This document shows positions 26,507 to 34,995 of a stretch of 64,000 nucleotides of DNA, in pieces. The position numbers and the translations under genes are program-made. The stretch comes from Arthrobacter sp. M2012083 (GTDB lineage: Bacteria; Actinomycetota; Actinomycetes; Actinomycetales; Micrococcaceae). The stretch covers positions 1 to 64,000 of the forward strand of contig NZ_AKKK01000017.1 in NCBI RefSeq assembly GCF_000281065.1. The letters are read 5' to 3'. Position 1 is the stretch's first letter. Each line of letters opens with the position of its first letter. The notes below the pieces were generated by a model. That model was not told where the DNA came from. It saw only the letters and a program-made list of their open reading frames with translations, and ran no database searches.

Positions 26507-27847
26507 CTACCTTGTTCCGGATCCAGCCTTCGTTTCCCCGGCGGCGGGTGGCGAAGCGGGACGTACCACGGATGATTGGACGGGGATCGGCGCTCTTTCC
26601 AGCTTGAACCGCGTCACCTTGGCCACCCCGCCAACCCCGACAACACCCGCAAACGCGGCAGTCGATGCTGCGAGTGACTCATCACGGCTTGCTTCAACGA
26701 GTTCTGCTCCTGCAGCGTAGTTTTCCTGATCGTGTCCAGGGCCGACGCCGGGATCTTCCCCTTCGGGACTCTTGACTTCATTGGTCAGAGTGACCGTCAC
26801 CCTGTCCTTAGTATCGGCGTTGACCCGGCCGTCTCCTCCTGGAACCCAGTCTTGGACGTGTTCCAAATGGAGCGAACTGATGCCGGGCTCAGCCGAGATG
26901 CCGCCGACGGGCGCCCCTGCCGTCAGCACATACTTGAGATCGAATTCGCTGAGAAACGCCTTGTCCCGGCTGAGGTTCATGGCGTGGACACCTCCCTGGC
27001 TATGTCCCACCGCCACTACTTGATCGCCCGCTTCAGCCCCGGCTAGGCGGAGTGCCGCACCAACGGCCGGGACGACTTCTTCGGAGTCGTAGCCCAGTGC
27101 TTCGCCTATTCCTTGGATGTCGAAAGGATTGGTAGGGGGTGAACCAGGCTGGGTGCCAGGGATCAGCACCATCCATGAGGCAGAGCCGTTGTTGTCAAAG
27201 CGAATCACTTCGATTTCACCGTCGTTCAGGGCGTGAAGCCTCTGGAGACGACGAAGGCTTTCCGCCATGGACGGATCCACGTCCCTCACCGATTCGTCCA
27301 CTCTTTCAACGCTGACGGGTCGTGGCCGCAGGTCCGGATGGAGGGGCGATTCAAGGACGCCGTGAGCGACGCCCCGCGAACTCGTCCAAAATGGAAGAAG
27401 TGCACCCGCCAGGTAGTTGCTCGTGTCCCGGGTCGGCGGCCAGGCCAATGTCATCTCGTCAAAGGTCGGGAGTCGCGGGAGAGCGTTCTTGGCTTCCGCT
27501 TCCACGTAATCCCTGTGGCTGGCTCTCACACTTCCGCTGACCTCTACCAATTCCTGGCGAACCTTTCCCACTTCCTTACGGCTCTCGGCCACAGCGTTGA
27601 GGGCGTTACACCCGGTGTCATAGGAGTCGTAGAGAAAGGGTTCCAGGCAGTCTTGAACCTGACGCGCTTCTTCTTCGATGTCCAGGAGCTGTTGGACCAG
27701 TTCATCCAGCGTGCCCGCACCCCTCAGGAGCTCCTCGAGCTGAAAAGACATTCCTCCTACCCCTCCCCTGATACTGAGGATTCCGTCATTGGCTGGGCGA
27801 GAGGGTTGCGGTGCGGCGCCGGCGCCAACAGGAGCTGCATCCGCCAT
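26507..27847 (-). CDS. ESX-type helical N-domain fused to an alpha/beta hydrolase
   Basis: At 446 aa, a WXG100-like helical region spans about residues 35-120 (LLRGAGTLDELVQQLLDIEEEARQ, then a turn and a second long helix). An alpha/beta hydrolase core follows with the nucleophile motif VGHSQGG, an Asp near QDWVPGGDG and a His in GPGHDQEN. A C-terminal hydrophobic stretch (AASTAAFAGVVGVGGVA) may be a TM anchor. It looks like a secreted or surface lipase/esterase using a type VII route (inference). The ATG overlaps the stop of the small WXG100-like gene by 1 bp. Confidence 0.75.
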   Translation of the reverse strand: MADAAPVGAGAAPQPSRPANDGILSIRGGVGGMSFQLEELLRGAGTLDELVQQLLDIEEEARQVQDCLEPFLYDSYDTGCNALNAVAESRKEVGKVRQELVEVSGSVRASHRDYVEAEAKNALPRLPTFDEMTLAWPPTRDTSNYLAGALLPFWTSSRGVAHGVLESPLHPDLRPRPVSVERVDESVRDVDPSMAESLRRLQRLHALNDGEIEVIRFDNNGSASWMVLIPGTQPGSPPTNPFDIQGIGEALGYDSEEVVPAVGAALRLAGAEAGDQVVAVGHSQGGVHAMNLSRDKAFLSEFDLKYVLTAGAPVGGISAEPGISSLHLEHVQDWVPGGDGRVNADTKDRVTVTLTNEVKSPEGEDPGVGPGHDQENYAAGAELVEASRDESLAASTAAFAGVVGVGGVAKVTRFKLERAPIPVQSSVVRPASPPAAGETKAGSGTR

Positions 27848-28158
27848 TACGGACCCCGTTCGCCTGAGACGGAGACGTTCTGAGAGTGTCGGAGCACAAT
27901 GGCAACGGAGGCTTCCACCGACTCACGTGCACGCATCAGCGCTGAAGCATGCAGGGCAAGGGTGGTCCGGTAAGCCCGTCCCGCGGGAGAAAGCCATTCA
28001 TCCATCTGCGCTCTCCGCAGGGATGTGAGAACCAGGTCCACTTGGTCTACGCACGATTGCATCCGCCAAGCGAGCCTTTGGACTTCGTGGCTTCGGGAAG
28101 CACACTCCAAGGGATCAAAAGTGGGCGGGTTGGGTGCAGGCATCAAGCCGACGCTCAT
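27847..28158 (-). CDS. Small WXG100-like protein, partner of the hydrolase
   Basis: This is a 103-aa, mainly helical protein. A first helix (SHEVQRLAWRMQSCVDQVDLVLTSL) and a second (GRAYRTTLALHASALMRARESVE) are separated by the turn D-E-W-L-S-P-A-G, resembling the W-x-G hairpin of ESAT-6 proteins. The start is the ATG ending at 28158 with GGAG about 9 nt upstream; a longer frame exists but is not protein-like. It shares one base with the hydrolase start, so the pair is made together. Confidence 0.7.
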   Translation of the reverse strand: MSVGLMPAPNPPTFDPLECASRSHEVQRLAWRMQSCVDQVDLVLTSLRRAQMDEWLSPAGRAYRTTLALHASALMRARESVEASVAIVLRHSQNVSVSGERGP

Positions 28159-28326
28159 TGTCTGTGTACTCCATTGATTGTTCTGCTGATCGGTAGGGTT
28201 GACGCTACGCAGCGCCCAAACCCAACGGAAGGGCCGCCGTCGGCTATGTGGATAACCCGAGCAGCCGTCCACATAGGCTTGTCATCGACCCCCGACCCCT
28301 GCGCAGAGCATGAAAGAATAGGCGAC

Positions 28327-29733
28327 ATGGCTGAATCAACCCGTGTGTCCCTCGCTTCCGAACCCCTCGCCCTCGGCGCCCTTGACGGCCGCTACCGTGC
28401 CGCCGTCGCGCCCCTCGTTGACTACTTGTCCGAGGCCGCGCTTAACCGCGATCGCGTTCACGTCGAAGTTGAATGGCTCATCCACCTGACCAGCCAGTCC
28501 GTATTGCCCGGCGCGGGGCCGCTGTCCGACGAGCAGGTGGCCAAGCTGCGTGCCATCGTTAACGAATTCGATGCCGCCTCTGTCAACGAACTCGCCGAGA
28601 TCGAAGCCGTCACCGTCCACGACGTCAAGGCTGTTGAGTACTACATCGGCCGCCGGCTGCCGGCCATTGGCATCGAGAACCTCACCGCCATGGTGCATTT
28701 CGGGTGCACGTCCGAGGACATCAACAACCTCTCTTACGCTGTGGGCATCAAGGGTGCCGTGGAGAACGTGTGGCTGCCCAACGCCAGCGCCCTCGTGAAG
28801 CAGATCGAAGCCATGGCGGAAGCAAACCGCTCCGTGCCCATGCTCTCCCGCACTCACGGTCAGCCTGCAACGCCCACAACGCTTGGCAAGGAACTTGCTG
28901 TCATAGCGCACCGCTTGAACCGCCAGCTGGCGCGCATTGCAAAAACTGAATACCTCGGCAAGATCAACGGCGCCACCGGAACCTACGCTGCGCACGTCGC
29001 TTCCGTCCCTAGTGCTGACTGGGAAGCTGTCGCCAAAACGTTCGTGGAAGGCCTCGGCCTCACCTGGAACCCGCTCACCACGCAGATCGAGAGCCACGAC
29101 TGGCAGGCAGAGCTCTACGCCGACATCGCACGCTTCAACCGCATCCTGCACAATGTCTGCACGGACATCTGGAGCTACATCTCCATCGGATACTTCCGCC
29201 AGATCCCGGTCGCCGGAGCCACGGGTTCCTCCACCATGCCGCACAAGGTCAACCCGATCCGCTTCGAGAACGCCGAAGCCAACCTGGAAATTTCCAACGG
29301 CCTCCTGGACACCTTGGGCGCCACACTGGTCACTTCCCGTTGGCAGCGCGACCTCACGGACTCCTCCTCGCAGCGGAACATCGGCGTTGCCTTCGGCCAC
29401 TCGCTGCTCGCGATCTCCAACGTGGCCAAGGGCTTGAAGGCCCTGGACGTCGCAGAGGAAGTCCTCGCTGGCGACCTCAACACCAACTGGGAAGTCCTGG
29501 GTGAAGCAATCCAGATGGTTATGCGCGCCGAAGCCATCGCCGGCGTCGAAGGCATGGAAAACCCCTACGAACGCCTCAAGGACCTGACCCGCGGCCAGCG
29601 CGTGGACGGCGCCCGAATGCAGGAATTCGTTCAGGGTCTCGGCCTCTCGCCGGACGCCGAGGCACGCCTGCTCGCCCTTACCCCGGGCAAGTACACCGGC
29701 ATCGCCGACAAACTGGTGGACCACCTGCAGTAA
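28327..29733 (+). CDS. purB: Adenylosuccinate lyase
   Basis: The 468-aa fumarase/aspartase-superfamily enzyme has ALDGRYRAAVAPLVDYLSEAAL at the start, HFGCTSEDINN, MLSRTHGQPATPTTLGKE (catalytic His) and the signature GSSTMPHKVNPIRFENAE. It cleaves SAICAR and adenylosuccinate in purine synthesis. The ATG at 28327 is chosen; the open frame extends 126 codons upstream into non-coding sequence. The N-terminus matches the long E. coli-like PurB type. Confidence 0.97.
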   Translation: MAESTRVSLASEPLALGALDGRYRAAVAPLVDYLSEAALNRDRVHVEVEWLIHLTSQSVLPGAGPLSDEQVAKLRAIVNEFDAASVNELAEIEAVTVHDVKAVEYYIGRRLPAIGIENLTAMVHFGCTSEDINNLSYAVGIKGAVENVWLPNASALVKQIEAMAEANRSVPMLSRTHGQPATPTTLGKELAVIAHRLNRQLARIAKTEYLGKINGATGTYAAHVASVPSADWEAVAKTFVEGLGLTWNPLTTQIESHDWQAELYADIARFNRILHNVCTDIWSYISIGYFRQIPVAGATGSSTMPHKVNPIRFENAEANLEISNGLLDTLGATLVTSRWQRDLTDSSSQRNIGVAFGHSLLAISNVAKGLKALDVAEEVLAGDLNTNWEVLGEAIQMVMRAEAIAGVEGMENPYERLKDLTRGQRVDGARMQEFVQGLGLSPDAEARLLALTPGKYTGIADKLVDHLQ

Positions 29734-29760
29734 GGACCACTCGCAGTAGTAGAGAATGCA

Positions 29761-29808
29761 CGCCGACGGCGGGCCGGGGCTGGGTGCCTCGGTCCGCCGT
29801 CGGCGTTT
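29761..29808 (+). terminator. Terminator after purB
   Basis: CGCCGACGGCGG (29761-29772) pairs exactly with CCGCCGTCGGCG (29794-29805), followed by TTTAGG. It shares the CGACGGCG core with four other terminators in the window. Confidence 0.85.
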
Positions 29809-29881
29809 AGGCTGTAGAGCGGAAGCGGGTCCCTCACCCAATCAATCCCGGAACAGCTATCACGTTAGGAGCGGGGCAGTA

Positions 29882-30544
29882 ATGAAGCTCCTGTTGATCA
29901 GGCATGGACAGACACCCGGCAACGTCGCGGGCCAGCTGGACACTGCTTTCCCAGGGCCGGGGCTCACCGAGCTCGGCGAACGACAAGCTGCGGCACTCCC
30001 TGAAGCCTTGGCTGACGAAGCCATCGAAGCCCTGTACATCTCGACGTTGCTGCGCACCCATCGGACCGTCGCTCCCTTGGCTAAGGCCACCGGATTGGAG
30101 CCAACAATTCTGGACGGCGTCCATGAAATTGAGGCTGGGACGCTGGAGAAGAAAACCGACCACGAATCCCACCTTCGGTACATGAGCACGGTCTTCGCTT
30201 GGACGGACGGCGACTTGGATGTGCGCATGCCCGGAGCATTCAGCGGACACGACTTCTTCGCCAGGTTTGATGCTTCGGTACGGGAAGTTTTCCAAGCCGG
30301 GCACTCCACGGCGGCCATCGTCAGCCACGGTGCCGCAATCCGCTGCTGGGCAGGACGCAGGGCAACGGACATAGATACGGTGTTCGCCGAAACCCATCAA
30401 CTCCCGAACACCGGGATCGTGGCTTTGGAAGGCGATCCCGAAGGCGGATGGCGCGTACTGCATTGGGACCAGATTCCGGTTGGAGGCATGGCCCTGGCAG
30501 ACCAAACCGCCGAGGATCCGACGGGCGAGGCACTTCAGCCCTGA
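29882..30544 (+). CDS. Histidine phosphatase family protein
   Basis: This phosphoglycerate-mutase-like protein of about 220 aa carries LLIRHGQTPGN at residues 4-14 (catalytic His), the downstream Arg in ISTLLRTHRT, and IVSHGAAIRCW with the second His. It is a cytosolic phosphatase of unknown substrate. The start at ATG 29882 is set by the RHG motif position. Confidence 0.9.
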   Translation: MKLLLIRHGQTPGNVAGQLDTAFPGPGLTELGERQAAALPEALADEAIEALYISTLLRTHRTVAPLAKATGLEPTILDGVHEIEAGTLEKKTDHESHLRYMSTVFAWTDGDLDVRMPGAFSGHDFFARFDASVREVFQAGHSTAAIVSHGAAIRCWAGRRATDIDTVFAETHQLPNTGIVALEGDPEGGWRVLHWDQIPVGGMALADQTAEDPTGEALQP

Positions 30545-30560
30545 TCCGTTTGACCCACTC

Positions 30561-30594
30561 AGGACACTTCGCGGTTCAGGACATTTCGCGGTTC
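30561..30594. repeat. 17-bp tandem repeat
   Basis: AGGACACTTCGCGGTTC (30561-30577) is followed directly by AGGACATTTCGCGGTTC (30578-30594), with one mismatch; a third decayed copy may follow. It lies right after the phosphatase stop. Confidence 0.75.
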
Positions 30595-30600
30595 CGGACC

Positions 30601-30659
30601 TTGCGGGGCCTGCTTTGCGCGCCAAACCGACGCGGGAGGGTGCAGAGCGGGCCCCGCAA
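30601..30659. terminator. Long-loop inverted repeat after the phosphatase gene
   Basis: TTGCGGGGCC (30601-30610) pairs exactly with GGCCCCGCAA (30650-30659) across a 39-nt loop. It could end the phosphatase transcript; there is no U-run. Confidence 0.45.
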
Positions 30660-30776
30660 CGGGAGAACTTCCTGCATTTCTCCCGACGCTTACGCGCAGG
30701 AAACACCGCGGTAACCACAGTTCCCTAGGCTTGAGACGCATAGACACCTCCCCGAAACCCGGCGAAACGAGGCAAG

Positions 30777-31280
30777 ATGCAGACCAACCCACGGCTTAAC
30801 ATCCGGCAGGTAACTTGGGCGAACCCCGTGGGCGCTGACCTCCGCGCCGCACAGCAGGCAGAACTCGATGCGAGGTTCGGAACCACGGATCACGAGCCCG
30901 GTCCCCCGCCATCGGAGGCCGACACCGCAGTGTTCGTTGTGGCCTACGAGAAGTGCTCAGGCCAACCTCTCGGCTGCGGGGGCCTAAGAATGTTGGATGA
31001 GAAGACCGCCGAGATCAAGCGGCTTTACGTTGTCCCCTACGCTCGGGGTTCGGGAGTGGCAAGTTCCATCCTCGCAGCGCTCGAAGCGCAGGCTCATTCC
31101 CACGGATTCAGCGTGATCGCAGCTGAGGCAGGATCGGCCCAGTCGGATGGACGGAGTTTTTATGAGAGTGCAGGGTTTGCCGCCGTTCCGAATTTTGGTC
31201 CGTATGTTGGCGTCAGCGAATCGTATTGCTATTCCAAGCGGATCGACTCACACAGCGCCTCGCACACAGCAATGGCCTAG
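30777..31280 (+). CDS. GNAT family N-acetyltransferase
   Basis: The 167-aa protein has the acetyl-CoA pyrophosphate loop YVVPYARGSGVASSILAALE (R-G-x-G-x-A) near residues 82-101 and the C-terminal FYESAGFAAVPNFGPY. It acetylates a small molecule or protein amine; the substrate is unknown. It is monocistronic. Confidence 0.88.
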   Translation: MQTNPRLNIRQVTWANPVGADLRAAQQAELDARFGTTDHEPGPPPSEADTAVFVVAYEKCSGQPLGCGGLRMLDEKTAEIKRLYVVPYARGSGVASSILAALEAQAHSHGFSVIAAEAGSAQSDGRSFYESAGFAAVPNFGPYVGVSESYCYSKRIDSHSASHTAMA

Positions 31281-31332
31281 GTCACGGGCGCAATATCAAG
31301 CGAAGGTTGCGCCGGTTCGATAATCTCGGATT

Positions 31333-31767
31333 ATGGAAAAAGCAGACATCACCTTTCGCACCCGCAAATGGGTGCGGCCCGAGGACCTTAATGCCAACGG
31401 CACACTCTTTGGTGGCAGCCTGCTGAAGTGGATCGATGAAGAGGCCGCGATCTACGCCATCCTCCAATTGGGCAACGGCCGTGCCGTCACCAAGTACATT
31501 TCCGAGATCAACTTTGTGAGCTCAGCAGTCCAGGGCGACCTCGTGGAAATGGGGCTGACGGCGAAACGCTTCGGACGCACGTCCCTGACCATGCGCGCCG
31601 AGGTCCGCAACATGATCACCCGGGAGGCGATCCTGACCATCGAAGAAATCGTCTTCGTGAATCTCGGAGCCGACGGCCGCCCTCAACCACACGGCTACAC
31701 GGAGATCACGTACGATCGCGACCGCATTCCCACACACCACCTCACGGAAACCCTGGACGAGGACTGA
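31333..31767 (+). CDS. Acyl-CoA thioesterase, hotdog fold (YciA type)
   Basis: The 144-aa protein has the acyl-CoA thioesterase signature NANGTLFGGSLLKWIDEEAAI, with the catalytic Asp on the hot-dog helix, then FVSSAVQGDLVEMGL and TSLTMRAEVRN. It hydrolyses short or medium acyl-CoAs in the cytosol. No operon partner is seen. Confidence 0.9.
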   Translation: MEKADITFRTRKWVRPEDLNANGTLFGGSLLKWIDEEAAIYAILQLGNGRAVTKYISEINFVSSAVQGDLVEMGLTAKRFGRTSLTMRAEVRNMITREAILTIEEIVFVNLGADGRPQPHGYTEITYDRDRIPTHHLTETLDED

Positions 31768-31785
31768 ACCACCCGGCGTCGTGCA

Positions 31786-31832
31786 TTCCTGCCGGTTGGC
31801 GGCGTGTAACCAGCCCGCCAACCAGGCAGGAA
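31786..31832 (+). terminator. Strong hairpin after the thioesterase gene
   Basis: TTCCTGCCGGTTGGCGG (31786-31802) pairs with CCGCCAACC-a-GGCAGGAA (31815-31832), 17 bp with one bulge. It starts 19 bp after the stop codon, and no poly-U follows. Confidence 0.65.
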
Positions 31833-31893
31833 CGTTGGGCCAACAGCGCACGCCCCCGTTGAACCCCGGACCCTCGGAGGGTAGAACGGATAA

Positions 31894-32265
31894 ATGACCA
31901 ACGACGTGAACTCTTGGATGGATCAGTACGTACGCGCGTGGACCTCGAATGAGCCCGCCGATATCCGGGCCCTGTTTACCGAAAATGCCGTCTATTCCGA
32001 TCGGCCGAACACCGAAAAACAATGGAACGGCCATGACGAGATCGTTAAAGCCTGGGCAGAGGCCGGCGACAAGCCCGAGGACTGGACCTTCGAATGGACG
32101 CTGCTCGGACAAGACGGCGACACCGCATTCGTCCAGGGCCTCACCACGTACCTGAACGGCGAGCCCACCTATGACAACCTCTGGGTCATCCGTTTCGCCG
32201 AGGACGGTCGCGCCCGCGAATTCACGGAGTGGTACATGGCCCGCAAGAACTCAGCGTCCAGTTAG
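31894..32265 (+). CDS. NTF2-like (SnoaL) family protein
   Basis: This 123-aa cone-fold protein fits the group with WMDQYVRAWTSNEPADIRALFTENAVYSD, HDEIVKAWAEAGDKPEDW and a C-terminal FTEWYMARK. Such proteins are small binding or isomerase-like domains; no catalytic claim is possible. It is convergent with the hpa operon, 14 bp apart. Confidence 0.82.
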   Translation: MTNDVNSWMDQYVRAWTSNEPADIRALFTENAVYSDRPNTEKQWNGHDEIVKAWAEAGDKPEDWTFEWTLLGQDGDTAFVQGLTTYLNGEPTYDNLWVIRFAEDGRAREFTEWYMARKNSASS

Positions 32266-32279
32266 CCCAGGCAACGGGC

Positions 32280-33083
32280 TCAGTAGCTTTCGCGCTCAGC
32301 CGTTTCAGACACCGGAATGAACGTTGATGCGAAGCCCTCGGAAGCGCGGGCCAGCACTGCGACATCGGCGCCGACCAGCACAAAGGAGGCACCGGCGTCG
32401 AGATATGCGCGGGCAGTTGCCTCATTGAAGGCGTTCACGCCAGCCGGTTTCCCGGCGGCTTTCGCGGCTTCAAGGCAATGCTCGACGACGGCCCTCACCA
32501 AGGGATTCTCCTGCTGTCCCAGCAGGCCCATGGAGGCGGCGAGGTCCGAGGGGCCAAGGAAGATGCCGTCCACACCGTCGACGGCAAGGATCTCCTCAAC
32601 GGCGGAGGCCGCGGCCTCGGATTCAATCTGAACGGTGAGGCTGATCGAGTCGGAAGCCATGGCCAAGTAGTCCGGGACACGGTTCCAGCGCGAGGCCCTC
32701 GCAAGTGCCGAACCAACGCCGCGAACACCTAGCGGTGGATAACGAACAGCGGCAACGGCGGCGGCGGCCTCGAAGGCCGAGTTCACCATGGGAATCAGCA
32801 GGTTCTGCACGCCCAGGTCCAGATACTGCTTGATGACCACGGTGTCATTCACGGGGGGCCGAACCATGACCTGCAGCGGATAGCCGCTCACCGCATGAAG
32901 CTGCGCCACAATGGATTCGAGCCCGTTGGGGCTATGCTCCGCATCAATCAGCAGCCAGTCCAAACCCGAGCCGGCACAAATTTCCGCCACTAGCGGACTG
33001 CCGGAACACACCCACATCCCGGCCAGCGGGCGAGCCGCGTCACCAAGGGCCGAATAGAAGGTGGGGCTCAGCTGAAGTGACAT
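32280..33083 (-). CDS. hpaI: 4-hydroxy-2-oxoheptane-1,7-dioate aldolase
   Basis: This 267-aa class II pyruvate aldolase of the HpcH/HpaI family has DWLLIDAEHSPNG (catalytic His), QVMVRPPVND and VQIESEAAASAVEEI with GIFLGPSDLAASMG (metal Glu/Asp). It splits 4-hydroxy-2-oxoheptanedioate to pyruvate and succinate semialdehyde, the last step of this pathway. It is the last gene of the operon, and its start overlaps the hydratase stop by 16 bp. Confidence 0.93.
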   Translation of the reverse strand: MSLQLSPTFYSALGDAARPLAGMWVCSGSPLVAEICAGSGLDWLLIDAEHSPNGLESIVAQLHAVSGYPLQVMVRPPVNDTVVIKQYLDLGVQNLLIPMVNSAFEAAAAVAAVRYPPLGVRGVGSALARASRWNRVPDYLAMASDSISLTVQIESEAAASAVEEILAVDGVDGIFLGPSDLAASMGLLGQQENPLVRAVVEHCLEAAKAAGKPAGVNAFNEATARAYLDAGASFVLVGADVAVLARASEGFASTFIPVSETAERESY

Positions 33084-33853
33084 GTCACAACTCCCAACGG
33101 TCCGTAGTCCGCGTGTACGGTATCACCTTTGTACACCCATAGGGGGCGTGTAAACGAGCCCGCGAGGATGATATCTCCAGCTTTCATGGAGTCCCCGTGT
33201 GCGGCGATCTTGTTGGCCAGCCAATGCACTCCGTTGGCCGGGTGATCAAGCACTCCGGCGGCCACTCCGGTCTCCTCCACGGTCTGGTTTTTGTACAGAA
33301 TGGCCGACACCCAGCGGAGGTCGACGGCGTCGGGACGCACCGGTCGACCACCCACCACCATGGCACCCATTGCGGCATTGTCCGAGATGGTGTCCACGAT
33401 GGTCCGGCCCTCCATTTCGATCCTGGAGTCCAGGATCTCGAGGGCCGGAACCACGTAGTCAGTAGCGTTGAGGACGTCGAAAATGGTGCAGCCGGGCCCC
33501 TTGAGGCCGGACTTCAACACGAAGGCCAGTTCCACTTCCACCCGTGGGTGCGTGTACTTGTCCCATTCCACGGAGCAACCGGTTTCGAGGACCATGTCAT
33601 CAAAAATTGCACCGTAGTCCGGCTCCGTGATGCCGGTAGCGGCCTGCATGGCCTTGGACGTGAGGCCGATCTTTCGCCCCACCAACGTGCGTCCGGATTC
33701 CTCGTTCCGCCGCATCCACAACTGCTGCACGGCGTAGGAGTCCTCCACCGTCATGTCTGGGTAGCGGGCGGTGAGGCGCGGTACCGGCTTGCGGTTGCGG
33801 CCCGCTTCGAGGAGCTCGTCGGCAATGGCTTCGATCGTCTTCGCGTCCAGCAT
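33068..33853 (-). CDS. hpaH: 2-oxohept-4-ene-1,7-dioate hydratase
   Basis: At 261 aa this belongs to the hydratase/decarboxylase (MhpD/HpcG) branch of the FAH superfamily. Features are GRKIGLTSKAMQAATG, PRVEVELAFVLKSGL (metal-binding Glu-x-Glu), ALEILDSRI and FTRPLWVYKGDTVHADYG. It adds water to the 2-oxoheptenedioate intermediate. The ATG ending at 33853 is 4 bp after the dioxygenase stop; a longer open frame upstream is rejected. Confidence 0.92.
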   Translation of the reverse strand: MLDAKTIEAIADELLEAGRNRKPVPRLTARYPDMTVEDSYAVQQLWMRRNEESGRTLVGRKIGLTSKAMQAATGITEPDYGAIFDDMVLETGCSVEWDKYTHPRVEVELAFVLKSGLKGPGCTIFDVLNATDYVVPALEILDSRIEMEGRTIVDTISDNAAMGAMVVGGRPVRPDAVDLRWVSAILYKNQTVEETGVAAGVLDHPANGVHWLANKIAAHGDSMKAGDIILAGSFTRPLWVYKGDTVHADYGPLGVVTCHFS

Positions 33854-33857
33854 GGCT

Positions 33858-34955
33858 TTAGACCTGCGCTCCCAGTTTGAAGCCCTCGGCAGCCTCGCCG
33901 GAGGCACCTTCCGGACGGGTGTAGGAGAATCCGTCGGCGCCCACGGTGACAGCCATCTCGGAAGCATCGGTCCGCTCGATTACGGGTTGCGGGTTGCCGT
34001 CGAGGTCCAGGACCAGGGAGGCCTCGGTGTACCAGGACGGGACCACCGGGTTGCCCCACCAGTCGCGGCGCTGGTTGTCGTGGACATCCCAGGTGACGGT
34101 GGGGTTGTCTGGATCGCCGGTGTAGTAGTCCTGGGTGTAGATCTCCACGCGGTGGCCGTCCGGGTCAAGGATGTAGAGGTAGAACGCGTTGGACACACCG
34201 TGCCGGCCGGGGCCGCGTTCAATACGGTCGGAGATGCGCAGGGCGCCCATCTTGTCGCAGATCTGGATGATGTTGTGCTTCTCATGCGTGGAGAACGCGA
34301 TGTGGTGCAGGCGGGGTCCGTTGCCACCGGTCAGGGCGGTATCGTGCACAGTCTGCTTGCGGTGCATCCACGCGGCGTACGTGACGCCGTCGGAGTCCTT
34401 GATGTCCTCGGAAACGCGGAAGCCGAGGTCTTCCAGGTACTTGCGTCCGCGCGGGACGTCAGGGGTCACCTGGTTGAAGTGGTCCAGGCGGACCAGTTCA
34501 CCGGCGGAGTAGAGATCGTAGCGCTGGGTGAGGCGTTCGACGTGCTCTACGTCGTAGAAGAACTCGTACGGGAAGCCCAGCGGGTCCTCCACACGGACGG
34601 AGTCGCCCACGCCCTTGGTGAAACCTTCCTTGCGACGCTCCACCCGGCAACCCAGCTCGCGGTAGTAGGCCTCGGCGGCGTCCACCTCTGCCGGGGACTT
34701 CACCCGGTACGCGAAGGCGGCTGCGGCGGCCACGGGTCCTTTGCGGAGGACCAGGTTGTGGTGGATGAACTCCTCGAAGGAGCGAAGGTAGATGGTGTTC
34801 TCGTCCTCCTCGGTGACGTGCAGGCCCAGGAGGTCCACATAGAACGCGCGGGACTTGGCCAGATCCGTAACCACGAGCTCCAGGTAGGCGCAGCGAACGA
34901 TATCCGGCGCCGGGACCGTGGGAGTGGGGATGGGGCCTGAAAACGGATTGCTCAT
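33858..34955 (-). CDS. hpaD: 3,4-dihydroxyphenylacetate 2,3-dioxygenase (homoprotocatechuate, type I extradiol)
   Basis: The 365-aa protein has two vicinal-oxygen-chelate domains. Predicted metal ligands are His159 (RLDHFNQ), His218 (RLHHIAF) and Glu271 (HRVEIYTQ), with the catalytic His at 204 (QTVHDTAL). These sit exactly four residues after the known H155, H214, E267 and H200 of Brevibacterium HPCD and the Mn-dependent Arthrobacter MndD. It opens the ring of homoprotocatechuate. The metal (Fe or Mn) cannot be told from sequence. The start is the ATG ending at 34955. Confidence 0.95.
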   Translation of the reverse strand: MSNPFSGPIPTPTVPAPDIVRCAYLELVVTDLAKSRAFYVDLLGLHVTEEDENTIYLRSFEEFIHHNLVLRKGPVAAAAAFAYRVKSPAEVDAAEAYYRELGCRVERRKEGFTKGVGDSVRVEDPLGFPYEFFYDVEHVERLTQRYDLYSAGELVRLDHFNQVTPDVPRGRKYLEDLGFRVSEDIKDSDGVTYAAWMHRKQTVHDTALTGGNGPRLHHIAFSTHEKHNIIQICDKMGALRISDRIERGPGRHGVSNAFYLYILDPDGHRVEIYTQDYYTGDPDNPTVTWDVHDNQRRDWWGNPVVPSWYTEASLVLDLDGNPQPVIERTDASEMAVTVGADGFSYTRPEGASGEAAEGFKLGAQV

Positions 34956-34995
34956 GATGGTCTCTCTTCGTTGAAAGGGGGGTCGGTGGGAAGCT

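Noticed and set aside
28336..29841. 501-codon minus frame opposite purB
   Set aside because: It lies entirely antisense to a textbook PurB protein and is a high-GC shadow frame.
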